This document shows, piece by piece, positions 10,418 to 17,568 of a stretch of DNA of 64,000 nucleotides. Below the pieces are notes generated by a model. It did no database searches. It was not told where the DNA came from and worked only from the letters and a program-made list of their open reading frames with translations. This DNA comes from Microbacterium sp. MPKO10. Its GTDB lineage: Bacteria > Actinomycetota > Actinomycetes > Actinomycetales > Microbacteriaceae. Position 1 is the stretch's first letter, and every line of letters begins with the position of its first letter. The stretch is from positions 554,038 through 618,037 of the forward strand of contig NZ_JAPCHX010000002.1 in the NCBI RefSeq assembly GCF_026107415.2, read 5' to 3'. A program made the position numbers and the translations under genes.

Positions 10418-11017
10418 TCAGCTCTTCTCTTTCGCCGCACGCTTCTGGTCCCGTGCGAGCGCGGCAAGATCGACGTCGACGAGGCGCTTCATGCGGCTCT
10501 TGCGCATGCGATCGTAGACGTCGTCCTGGTCGGGCACGAATCCCGGCGGTCCGACACGCTTGCGAACCTCGCGCCCGATGTCCTCCCACGCATCCGTCCG
10601 TGCGCGCTCGATGATGCCCGACATCTCGGCATCATCGTCTGCTCGCTCGCGCAGCTTCTCGGCCACCATGCGGTGCACCTGCGGGCGCCGACGATGTGCC
10701 TCGTCGTCATCAGGCCCCGGCTTGCGGAAGCCGCGCGCGCGTTCTAAGCGGGATGCTGTCTGGTCGTTCTCTGCCGCGAGTGACAGCACGCGTTGCCGTG
10801 CGGATTCGGTGAGCTTCTCGACATCGAAGTTCTCGTCATTGCGAATCGCATTCACGATGAGTGTGTTCTTCACGGCCATCCGCACCGACGAGAGCGCGAT
10901 GAGGACGCCTTCGTCGACGACCCGCTCAATGGGAGCGAGCGTCGTCGACGCAGGCGGCACATACTTGCCCACATCGCGGGTGCGCCGGCGGCGACGAAGA
11001 CGAGAGAAGAACGACAC
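10418..11017 (-). CDS. Conserved hypothetical protein, second gene of the Trp-attenuated operon
   Basis: A 199-residue, highly charged soluble protein I do not recognise. It opens with a basic stretch (VSFFSRLRRRRRTRD) and has a helical middle (ENFDVEKLTESARQRVLSLAAENDQ). The C-terminal half is helical and rich in Arg, Lys and Asp (MVAEKLRERADDDAEM, DVDLAALARDQKRAAKEKS). The GTG start at 11017 lies 4 nt after the stop of the anthranilate-synthase-like gene, so it should share that operon and its tryptophan control. A weaker -10-like CACAAT lies 6 nt before the GTG, so some independent expression is possible. Confidence 0.72.
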   Translation of the reverse strand: MSFFSRLRRRRRTRDVGKYVPPASTTLAPIERVVDEGVLIALSSVRMAVKNTLIVNAIRNDENFDVEKLTESARQRVLSLAAENDQTASRLERARGFRKPGPDDDEAHRRRPQVHRMVAEKLRERADDDAEMSGIIERARTDAWEDIGREVRKRVGPPGFVPDQDDVYDRMRKSRMKRLVDVDLAALARDQKRAAKEKS

Positions 11018-11021
11018 CCCT

Positions 11022-12872
11022 CTATTGTGTCGGCAATGGGGTGGCTTCGGGAACCACGATTCCTGAAATGAGCATGTCGAGCAGGTCGATGCCGTCGGGG
11101 GAGAGCACGGACTCGAGATGACCCTGTACTGATGCGATGCGCGTCCCACGCAGGGCATGGACCATGCCGCTCTCGGCATCCTGCGAGATCTCGAGTCCAC
11201 GTCGAGGCGTCAGGTCGCGCCCTCCGGAGACGGCCGCGAACGTGTTGTAGAAGCCGATCCGCGCGCTCGTGCCGAAGACGTTGATCGCGCGTTGCACACC
11301 CTGTCGGGGAGCGGCGAGCGCCTCAACGTCGAGACCAACCATGAGCGACAAGATCTGGTGGCTCAGACACACGGCGAGCATGGGCAGGCCGGACGAGACA
11401 CGATCACTGATCAGGCGGCGCAATCGCCCGATGCGCTGGTCTGTCGAACGGGGGTCACCGGGACCGGGGCCGAAGACCACCAGATCGTCGTCCGCCGTCG
11501 GACCCGCATGTTCCCACCCGACGACGCGCGTGTCGAAGCCGAGATACGTCAGCTGGTGCGCCAGCATCCGGGTGAAGTCATCGCCCGCGTCGACGACGAG
11601 AGCTGACAGGCCGCGTCGTGGGCGCGGCTGCTGGGGCTGACGCCAGAACGGCGCGAGATGATGATTGCGTGCGGCAAGCTGCTCGTCAAAGCGCGGGTCA
11701 TCCGGAAGCGCCCGCTGAGGGGCTCGGCGCGGAAGCACGCCCAGAGCGCTGAGAACTCCAGAGGCCTTCACCCGGGTCTCTGCTACCTCGTTCTCGGGCA
11801 CCGAATGGCGCACGAGCGTTGCGCCGGCCGACACCGTGACGGTGCCATCATCGTCGAGGTGCGCCGTCCTGATCAGGATGGGCGCGTCGAGATCATACCC
11901 GCCTGGCGTCGGCGTGAACCGCGCGAGAACGCCGGAGTAATAGCGTCGCCCAGTCGTCTCGTGCCGCGAGATGACACGGCAGGCGTTTTGCATGGGCGAA
12001 CCCGTCACGGTCGGCGCGAACATGGTCAGGCGCAGAACGTCTCGGAGGTCGCGTGTTGTCGTGCCCTCGAGAAGAAACTCTGTGTGGGTCAGCCGCGACA
12101 TCCGTTTGAGGAACGGGCCGCGCATGCGCCCACCGTCCGGGCAGACGGCGCTCATCATCTTGAGCTCCTCGTCGACGACCATGACGAGTTCTTCGCTCTC
12201 TTTCACATCCGCGAGAAAATCGAGCATTCCCTCGACGCTTGGTCCGCTTTCCGGATGCCGGTAGGTGCCGCTGATCGGATTCATGCAGACGACGTCGCCG
12301 GTGACGCTCACGTGCCGCTCCGGTGTCGCACCCACCAGGGATATCCCGGGGCCGTGCACGGCAAACGTCCAGTAGGCTCCGCGTTCGCTGACGAGCAGTT
12401 CCCGCAGCCAGCTGAGGACGGCGTGAGCCGGCTCGTCGGACGCCCGTGCGGTGATGTCGCGGCGGATGACCATGTTCGCACCCTCTCCGCGACCGATCTC
12501 GTCGTCGATGACGCGTTGGACGGTGCGGGCATAGGTCTCATCGTCGATGTCGATCGTGACGCCTGACACATCGGCAGGATGCTGCGGCAGCGCAGCGAGC
12601 GCGTCATCGACGGCGAGCGTCTCGCTGTCTCTGACGATGAGGCAGCGCAGCGGTGCGCCGTCGTCGTGCGCCGTGAAGCCCCGTTCTGCGACCTGCCGAA
12701 ATGGCACGAGCGCAACAACTTCTTCGCCAGTCAGCGGAATATCGGCGAGTGACTCGACATCGATGATGGTGCCGATGAGGACGTCGATGCTCGGGGAATC
12801 TTCGCGCCGGATGATGGCGAACGGCTGATCACCGGAGGCGAGTCCGGAGAGGAGGCGTGGCTGCGATGGCAT
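11022..12872 (-). CDS. Fused anthranilate synthase component I/II (TrpEG/PhzE type)
   Basis: A 616-residue fusion of a chorismate-utilising domain (about 1-400) and a class I glutamine amidotransferase (about 420-616). The first part has GATPERHVSV, MNPISGTYRHPESG and ESEELVMVVDEELKMM. The amidotransferase triad is seen as C502 in AVCLSHQIL and H585/E587 in QGHLES. Overall layout and motifs resemble PhzE (2-amino-2-desoxyisochorismate synthase) more than split TrpE/TrpG. The gene follows a Trp-Trp leader peptide and attenuator, and no phenazine genes are near, so anthranilate supply for tryptophan is the better guess. The product cannot be settled from sequence. Confidence 0.85.
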   Translation of the reverse strand: MPSQPRLLSGLASGDQPFAIIRREDSPSIDVLIGTIIDVESLADIPLTGEEVVALVPFRQVAERGFTAHDDGAPLRCLIVRDSETLAVDDALAALPQHPADVSGVTIDIDDETYARTVQRVIDDEIGRGEGANMVIRRDITARASDEPAHAVLSWLRELLVSERGAYWTFAVHGPGISLVGATPERHVSVTGDVVCMNPISGTYRHPESGPSVEGMLDFLADVKESEELVMVVDEELKMMSAVCPDGGRMRGPFLKRMSRLTHTEFLLEGTTTRDLRDVLRLTMFAPTVTGSPMQNACRVISRHETTGRRYYSGVLARFTPTPGGYDLDAPILIRTAHLDDDGTVTVSAGATLVRHSVPENEVAETRVKASGVLSALGVLPRRAPQRALPDDPRFDEQLAARNHHLAPFWRQPQQPRPRRGLSALVVDAGDDFTRMLAHQLTYLGFDTRVVGWEHAGPTADDDLVVFGPGPGDPRSTDQRIGRLRRLISDRVSSGLPMLAVCLSHQILSLMVGLDVEALAAPRQGVQRAINVFGTSARIGFYNTFAAVSGGRDLTPRRGLEISQDAESGMVHALRGTRIASVQGHLESVLSPDGIDLLDMLISGIVVPEATPLPTQ

Positions 12873-12922
12873 GGTGTCGCTTTCTGGTCTGGCCTTTCGC
12901 TGTGACCGCCTCGCACATGCGA

Positions 12923-12948
12923 AACGACCGCCTCGAAAGGCGGTCGTT
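12923..12948 (-). terminator. Attenuator terminator hairpin (arms 3:4)
   Basis: Perfect 11-bp stem AACGACCGCCT/AGGCGGTCGTT with a UUCG tetraloop on the minus-strand RNA, followed by only three U. It lies between the leader peptide and the fused anthranilate synthase gene. Its 5' arm can instead pair with the segment complementary to 12970-12975, giving the antiterminator. Confidence 0.85.
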
Positions 12949-12977
12949 GGTCGTCGAAACGATGAGGGAACCGCCGT

Positions 12978-13016
12978 CTAGGCGGTCCACCACTGCAATC
13001 TCGTTTCACCGTGCAT
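12978..13016 (-). CDS. trpL: Tryptophan leader peptide, MHGETRLQWWTA
   Basis: A 12-codon reading frame with tandem Trp codons at positions 9-10 followed by Thr-Ala. The WWTA ending resembles actinobacterial trp leader peptides, which have runs of Trp before TA. There is no ribosome binding site. Instead TACGAT lies at 13028-13023 with a 6-nt spacer to the ATG, so the transcript probably starts at the A of the start codon. Charging of tRNA-Trp sets ribosome position here and so chooses between terminator and antiterminator. Confidence 0.88.
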   Translation of the reverse strand: MHGETRLQWWTA

Positions 13017-13033
13017 ATGCCGATCGTAGCGCA

Positions 13034-14257
13034 TCAGTCGACGGTTTCCGTCACCTCGGGAACGCGGGCAGGGGTGCGCAGCAGGGCGATGATGGGGCCG
13101 AGTGCGGATCTGATCGTCATGACCTTCATCGCGAAATTGCGCAGGTGAGCGAGAACCGAGCTGCGACGGAACATCAGCCCGGCCAGCTGGCGTGAGTTCT
13201 TCTGCGCCGTCTCCACGCGCGGTCTCTGCGCGCTCTCGTAGGCCGTGAGGGCCGCTCCAACGTCGGCGCGTGTCGCGTCAGTCAGCGCGCCGCTCAGCAC
13301 CCACGCCGATTCCATCGCCATGCCCGCGCCGATGCCGGCTGTCGGTAGGAACCCCGCTGCCGCGTCGCCGAGCAGCACCGTGCGCCCGTGTGCCCATTGC
13401 CGCGTACGCACGTCGTCGAGCACCCAGTAAAACGGATCCTGAGCGGCGCCGACGGCATCGAGCACGGCGTCCAAGCGTGATGTCGACGATGTCAGGCGAG
13501 ACCGGATGCTGTCGACGAACGCCGCAGGCCCGACACACGTATCCTCGCGCGGACCGCCGATGAACGCTCCGATCGCCCCGGAGACGGGATAGCTGCCGAC
13601 GAAGAACCCGTCTCCCCACAGCTCCTCGCCAAGATCAGTGTCTGCGTCGGCATCCGCCCACACGACCCACCCGCCCCAGTTCGTGATCGTCTCGTTCGGC
13701 GCGGTTCCGCCGGGGACGAACCTGCGGGTGTGCGAGTGGATGCCGTCGGCAATGATGACGGCATCGAACATGGCCTCAACGTCTCCCTCGGGGGAGTCGA
13801 ACCGGACGTATGTCGATTCCGTGCCGTCGGTGAGCGCGGTGACGGTGGTGCCGAGGGAAACGGCAGCGCCGTCAGCCGTGAGAACGTCGAGGAGCGCACC
13901 GCGACTGAGTCCCCGGTAGTCTCCGTACACGTTCAGCAGGTCGCCGAGCGGATCTTCGCGCAGCGTCTGTCCGCGGTGGTTGAGAACCCGGTAGCGCTCG
14001 ATATGAGTACTGGCTGCCACGTAGGAATCGCGCACTCCGAGCTCGTCAATGGCCGCGTCGACCATGGGCATGAGCGCAAGCATGTATCCCGCATCCTTGA
14101 GAGTTGTCATGCGGTCGATGAGCACTGGATGCAGCCCACGTGACCGCAGAAGCTGGGCCGCCGTCGTGCCGCCGATGCCCGCGCCGACGACCAGCACACG
14201 CAGTGGGTCATTCGCGCACGCCTGCAGTTGCTGTGGAAGTGGCACGGGAGTGAACAT
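13034..14257 (-). CDS. FAD-dependent monooxygenase
   Basis: A 407-residue group A flavoprotein monooxygenase of the PHBH/UbiH fold. VLVVGAGIGGTTAAQLLRSRG near residues 20-40 binds the FAD ADP part, and GDAAAGFLPTAGIGAGMAMESA is the second FAD motif. AAGGAG lies 6 nt before the ATG at 14257. It is divergent from a TetR-family regulator with two palindromic operators between them, so it is probably the regulated target and may modify a small aromatic or polyketide compound that acts as inducer. Its 3' end overlaps the -35 region of the trp leader promoter. Confidence 0.88.
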   Translation of the reverse strand: MFTPVPLPQQLQACANDPLRVLVVGAGIGGTTAAQLLRSRGLHPVLIDRMTTLKDAGYMLALMPMVDAAIDELGVRDSYVAASTHIERYRVLNHRGQTLREDPLGDLLNVYGDYRGLSRGALLDVLTADGAAVSLGTTVTALTDGTESTYVRFDSPEGDVEAMFDAVIIADGIHSHTRRFVPGGTAPNETITNWGGWVVWADADADTDLGEELWGDGFFVGSYPVSGAIGAFIGGPREDTCVGPAAFVDSIRSRLTSSTSRLDAVLDAVGAAQDPFYWVLDDVRTRQWAHGRTVLLGDAAAGFLPTAGIGAGMAMESAWVLSGALTDATRADVGAALTAYESAQRPRVETAQKNSRQLAGLMFRRSSVLAHLRNFAMKVMTIRSALGPIIALLRTPARVPEVTETVD

Positions 14258-14267
14258 CGGATCTCCT

Positions 14268-14285
14268 TTGGACTGAGTAGTCCAA
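14268..14285. promoter_or_regulatory. TetR-type operator 1
   Basis: Perfect palindrome TTGGACT-GAGT-AGTCCAA. It covers the predicted transcription start of the monooxygenase gene (-10 box TACACT at 14290-14285 on the minus strand). It shares the GGAC/GTCC core with operator 2. Confidence 0.75.
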
Positions 14286-14290
14286 GTGTA

Positions 14291-14320
14291 CGCCCTCTGG
14301 ACCGATTGGTCCACAGGGCG
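14291..14320. promoter_or_regulatory. TetR-type operator 2
   Basis: Palindrome with 13-nt arms and one mismatch: CGCCCT-C-TGGACC-GATT-GGTCCA-C-AGGGCG. It ends one base before the regulator gene's -10 box (TAGGAT, 14321-14326) and covers the -35 areas of both divergent promoters, so one bound repressor would block both genes and autoregulate. Confidence 0.75.
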
Positions 14321-14332
14321 TAGGATCGCTCT

Positions 14333-14935
14333 GTGGCCATCACAGAGGAGCGACGAGCGCAGCTTGTGCGAACGGCGGCGCGCGAATTCGCGGGCTCCGG
14401 TTACCAGCGAGCGTCACTTAATGCGATCATCCGTGATTGCGGGCTCAGCAAGAGCTCGTTCTACAACATCCTGGATTCCAAGCTCGCGCTCTATGACCTC
14501 GTTGTGACGGACATCTCACGGCAGCTCTCGCGTGAGCTTGACCTTCCGGCCCCCGCGACATTCGCAGACGGCGACTTTTGGCAGAAGATCGTCGATGTCA
14601 TCGTCACGCTCACTCAGGTGCTCACGAACGATGACGTCTACGCCGACCTCGCCCAGATGCTCTATGACACGCAGCCGCCGGACGAACAGAACGAAGCGGC
14701 ACGCGTGCTTGCGTCTGCGAGTCAGTGGATCAGCGATGTCGTGCGGGCCGGTCGTGAGGCTGGTGCCGTGCGTGATGACCTGCCCATTTCGCTCCAGGGG
14801 GAACTCGCGTTCACCATGCTGCGCACGTTTGACGAGTGGAGTGTCAACAACCTCGACACGATTCCGGCCGATCAGCTGACGGCGCTTGTCGATGCGCAGT
14901 TGGCTGCCTTGCGGCGGTTGTTCGCACCGGCCTGA
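14333..14935 (+). CDS. TetR/AcrR family transcriptional regulator
   Basis: A 200-residue repressor. Residues about 5-50 form the TetR helix-turn-helix (RRAQLVRTAAREFAGSGYQRASLNAIIRDCGLSKSSFYN); the rest is the variable ligand-binding helical domain. The GTG at 14333 is exactly 6 nt after TAGGAT, so the mRNA is probably leaderless. It likely represses the divergent monooxygenase gene and itself through the two palindromes in the 75-nt gap. The ligand is unknown. Confidence 0.9.
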   Translation: MAITEERRAQLVRTAAREFAGSGYQRASLNAIIRDCGLSKSSFYNILDSKLALYDLVVTDISRQLSRELDLPAPATFADGDFWQKIVDVIVTLTQVLTNDDVYADLAQMLYDTQPPDEQNEAARVLASASQWISDVVRAGREAGAVRDDLPISLQGELAFTMLRTFDEWSVNNLDTIPADQLTALVDAQLAALRRLFAPA

Positions 14936-14944
14936 CGTGACATT

Positions 14945-14961
14945 CGGGGTTGCTGACCCCG
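14945..14961. terminator. Small hairpin between convergent genes
   Basis: CGGGGT-TGCTG-ACCCCG, a perfect 6-bp GC-rich stem about 10 nt after the TetR stop and before the 3' end of the opposite-strand gene. No T-tract, so termination is only suggested. Confidence 0.4.
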
Positions 14962-14990
14962 CACCCAGAACACGAGCGGGTCACGCGCAC

Positions 14991-15395
14991 TTAGAACAGG
15001 GAACCGTGTGAGTCGATGCCTCGAGGATGCACAATGTGCGGTTCGTCGGTTGGCGGGTGCTCTTTGAGATGCTTCATCGCCTTGTACGGCTGACCCTCGG
15101 TCGGTGTCGCGACGGGCAGCCACGACTGGAACGAGGAGAGCTCGTGTCCCGAATCAGGGGCCACTCCCGCGTCTGGGGCCACTCCCGCGTCTGGGGCCAC
15201 TCCCGCGTCTGGGGTCAGACCCGAATCTGACGACAGTTCGGCATCCGACGCGTGTCCCGTCTGCTGAACCTGTCCTGTCCCGGCAATCAACCCGTCGCCG
15301 GACCGCGATGATATCTCGGGATCCTGCCGCCCGGGCAGTTCCGTGCTCAACGTGGATTCATTGTGCCGGCGAACCGGCTCCTCTGCCGTGCTCAT
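14991..15395 (-). CDS. Hypothetical protein with Gly-Val-Ala-Pro-Asp-Ala repeats
   Basis: A 134-residue protein of unknown function. The N-terminal two thirds are Ser/Asp/Gly-rich and look disordered, with a run of GVAPDA hexapeptides at about residues 58-77. The C-terminal 45 residues (FQSWLPVATPTEGQPYKAMKHLKEHPPTDEPHIVHPRG) look conserved, with His and Pro. No signal peptide or membrane segment. TAACGT lies 7 nt before the ATG at 15395, so it is probably leaderless. The C-terminal block is the useful query for a homology search. Confidence 0.65.
   Translation of the reverse strand: MSTAEEPVRRHNESTLSTELPGRQDPEISSRSGDGLIAGTGQVQQTGHASDAELSSDSGLTPDAGVAPDAGVAPDAGVAPDSGHELSSFQSWLPVATPTEGQPYKAMKHLKEHPPTDEPHIVHPRGIDSHGSLF
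15157..15228. repeat. 18-bp in-frame tandem repeat
   Basis: Three identical copies of GGGGCCACTCCCGCGTCT (15157-15210) followed by a degenerate fourth (15211-15228). The unit is a multiple of three and encodes the hexapeptide repeat of the hypothetical protein on the minus strand, so copy-number change would keep frame. Confidence 0.9.
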
Positions 15396-15575
15396 ATTTC
15401 TTACGTTACTCCGCACTCCTGTGTGCGACAAAGACATTCTCAGCACGTCACACAGTGTGCACGAGCGCAATCCGGTTTTTACGCGCGGATCAGTGTTTTT
15501 GAGGGAGACGCTTGGGGAGAATGAGGAGTGTTTCTGAGCGATGAACCCTCCGCTGAAGGGTCTGGATGCGCCCTC

Positions 15576-16709
15576 TCAGAGGAAGGAAGCGGACAAAGCG
15601 CGTACGGATGCTGCCACAGCGGCAGCCGCTGCCTCACCGTGCTGGGGTGTGACCTCTGCCGGGAATGTGAAGCGCACGCTTGTCTGGGCCAGCGTCGCCT
15701 CGATACCGAGGGCCGTGAGCACGTGGGATGCCTCGTCGCTTCCCGCCGCGCAGGCGGACCCCGATGATGCCGTCACCCCGCGACGTTCCAGTTCGAGAAG
15801 AACGGCTTCGCCACTGGTCTCGCGAAAGCAGAACGATGCATGGTTCGGCAGGCGGTCGCTGGTGCTTCCGGTGAGGAACGCGCCCGGGGCATCGGCGAGG
15901 ACGCTGTCGAGAAACGCGTCCCGCACCGCTGTCGCGCGCGCGACAGCATCCGGTCTCTCGCCCTCGGCCAGCTCGAGCGCCGTGGCCAGGGCGACGGCGA
16001 ACGCGACGTTCTCGGTTCCCGACCGGCGACCGCGCTCCTGCCCGCCACCGTGAATGATCGGCTCGACAGGTAGGCGCCCGCGGATCGCCGCGACCCCGAT
16101 TCCCTTGGGCGCACCGACCTTGTGCCCGGCGAGGGTGACGGCATCGGCACCGAGATCATTGAGAGGGAGCCAGCCGGCCGCCTGAACAGCATCCGTGTGA
16201 AAGGGAACGCCGTGTTCGTGGGCGACAGCGGAAAGTGTGGGAATGTCGGCCACCGTTCCGATCTCGTTGTTCGCGTAGGCGAGACTCACGAGCGCGGTAT
16301 CCGGGCGGATCGCGGCGCGGACAGCATCCGGTGTCACCGTTCCATCGGGCGCGACGTCGACGAATGTGACATCGAAGTCGTGGCGGCGCCGCAGGTAGTC
16401 GGCGGATTCGAGAACGGCCTCGTGCTCGATGGGGGACGTCACGAGGTGCCGGCCGCGCTCTGACGCCAGGCTGATACCGATGACGGCGAGATTGTCTGCC
16501 TCGGTCCCTCCGCTGGTGAATGCGACGTCGCCCGCGCGCATGCCGAGAACTCGGGCGACGCGGGAGCGCGCGTCAGAGAGTGCTGTAGCGGCGCGCTCGC
16601 CGTACTCGTGGTGGCTTGACGGGTTTCCGAAGGTGCCGGTGAGAAAGGGCCAGGCCGCTTCGAGCGCCTCCCTGCGCACCGGTGAGGTGGCCGCGGTGTC
16701 GAGGTACAC
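15576..16709 (-). CDS. Cysteine desulfurase (NifS/IscS-like) of the NAD operon
   Basis: PLP enzyme of 377 residues that takes sulfur from cysteine. The PLP lysine is in TLAGHKVGAPKG and the persulfide cysteine in SSGSACAAGS. Position after nadA-nadB-nadC suggests it builds or repairs the [4Fe-4S] cluster of quinolinate synthase NadA, as proposed for NadA-linked desulfurases. The start was set at GTG 16709, with GGGAG upstream and 1 nt after the nadC stop; a TTG at 16727 is also open but would overlap nadC. It is the last gene of the operon. Confidence 0.9.
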   Translation of the reverse strand: MYLDTAATSPVRREALEAAWPFLTGTFGNPSSHHEYGERAATALSDARSRVARVLGMRAGDVAFTSGGTEADNLAVIGISLASERGRHLVTSPIEHEAVLESADYLRRRHDFDVTFVDVAPDGTVTPDAVRAAIRPDTALVSLAYANNEIGTVADIPTLSAVAHEHGVPFHTDAVQAAGWLPLNDLGADAVTLAGHKVGAPKGIGVAAIRGRLPVEPIIHGGGQERGRRSGTENVAFAVALATALELAEGERPDAVARATAVRDAFLDSVLADAPGAFLTGSTSDRLPNHASFCFRETSGEAVLLELERRGVTASSGSACAAGSDEASHVLTALGIEATLAQTSVRFTFPAEVTPQHGEAAAAAVAASVRALSASFL

Positions 16710-16710
16710 G

Positions 16711-17568
16711 TCAGCTCCCGTCGACAACGACGTCGAGTCCCAGGTCGAGGGACCGGATGCTGTGTGTCAGCGCCCCGGACGAGATCACGTCGACCCCGGT
16801 GAGCGCGATGTCGCGCACCGTGTCGAGTCTGACGTTGCCGCTGGCCTCGACGACGGCGCGCCCCGCAACGATCTCGACGCCCGTGCGCAACTCGTCGAGG
16901 CTGAAGTTGTCGAGCATGATGATGTCGACGCCGCCCGCGAGAACCGGCTCGATCTGGTCAACGCTGTCGACCTCGACCTCGAGTGCCGTCGTGTGGCCGA
17001 GCGACTCGCGCGCTGTTCGGATCGCGTCGGCCACCGAGAGGCCGCGGGCTGCGAGTACCGCGAGGTGGTTGTCTTTCGCCATCACCGCGTCGGAGAGGCT
17101 GAACCGATGGTTGCGACCGCCTCCGCACCGCACGGCGTGGCGCTCGAGGGCACGCAGGCCGGGCGTCGTCTTGCGCGTGTCGGTGATGCGGGCCGCGGTG
17201 CCCTCAACGGCGTCGACGAGGGCACGGGTGTGTGTGGCTATCGCTGAGAGCCGTTGGCAGAAGTTGAGGCCGATGCGCTCGGCACGGAGAATGGCACGCG
17301 CGGGGCCGGTGACGGTGCCCAGCGTTGCCCCGCGATCGAAGCGCTCACCATCGGCAACGTGCAGCGTGGTGTCGGCGGTAGGGTCCGTCAGTCGGAAGGC
17401 AGCGGCGAAGACGTCACCGCCGGCGAACACGCCGGGTTCACGGGCGTTGAGCACAGCCGTCGCCGTCGCATCGACGGGGATGAACGCTTCGCTCGTGATG
17501 TCGCCCCAGGGGGCATCTTCGTCGAGGGCACGTCTCATGACGCTGTCGATGTGGGCGGTTGTCAGCAT
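16711..17568 (-). CDS. nadC: Nicotinate-nucleotide pyrophosphorylase (carboxylating)
   Basis: Converts quinolinate and PRPP to nicotinate mononucleotide. The 285-residue protein shows RIGLNFCQRLSAIATHT, RITDTRKTTPGLRALERHAVRCGGGRNHRF, which holds the substrate-binding Arg, Lys and His residues, MLDNFSLDELR and VEASGNV in the usual order. The ATG at 17568 overlaps the nadB stop by 7 nt. Confidence 0.96.
   Translation of the reverse strand: MLTTAHIDSVMRRALDEDAPWGDITSEAFIPVDATATAVLNAREPGVFAGGDVFAAAFRLTDPTADTTLHVADGERFDRGATLGTVTGPARAILRAERIGLNFCQRLSAIATHTRALVDAVEGTAARITDTRKTTPGLRALERHAVRCGGGRNHRFSLSDAVMAKDNHLAVLAARGLSVADAIRTARESLGHTTALEVEVDSVDQIEPVLAGGVDIIMLDNFSLDELRTGVEIVAGRAVVEASGNVRLDTVRDIALTGVDVISSGALTHSIRSLDLGLDVVVDGS

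Larger units (their letters stand above)
12923..13016 (-). promoter_or_regulatory. Tryptophan attenuator
   Basis: Four complementary segments read in order on the minus strand: arm 1 ACCGCC (12986-12981, directly after the two Trp codons), arm 2 GGCGGT (12975-12970), arm 3 ACCGCC (12944-12939) and arm 4 GGCGGT (12932-12927). 1:2 plus 3:4 gives termination; 2:3 gives antitermination. A ribosome stalled on the Trp codons would cover arm 1 and free arm 2, the classical logic. It controls the fused TrpEG-like gene and the unknown gene after it. Confidence 0.88.

Noticed and set aside
11658..12566. 302-codon open frame on the plus strand
   Set aside because: Antisense to the fused anthranilate-synthase-like gene; no ribosome site or domain.
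11022..12872. Phenazine biosynthesis locus
   Set aside because: No phzA/B, phzD, phzF or phzG homologue nearby, and the Trp attenuator points to tryptophan-linked control.
15576..16709. Desulfurase as part of a phosphorothioation (Dnd) or tRNA-thiolation system
   Set aside because: No dnd or mnmA-type gene adjacent; tight linkage to nadA-nadB-nadC gives a simpler role.
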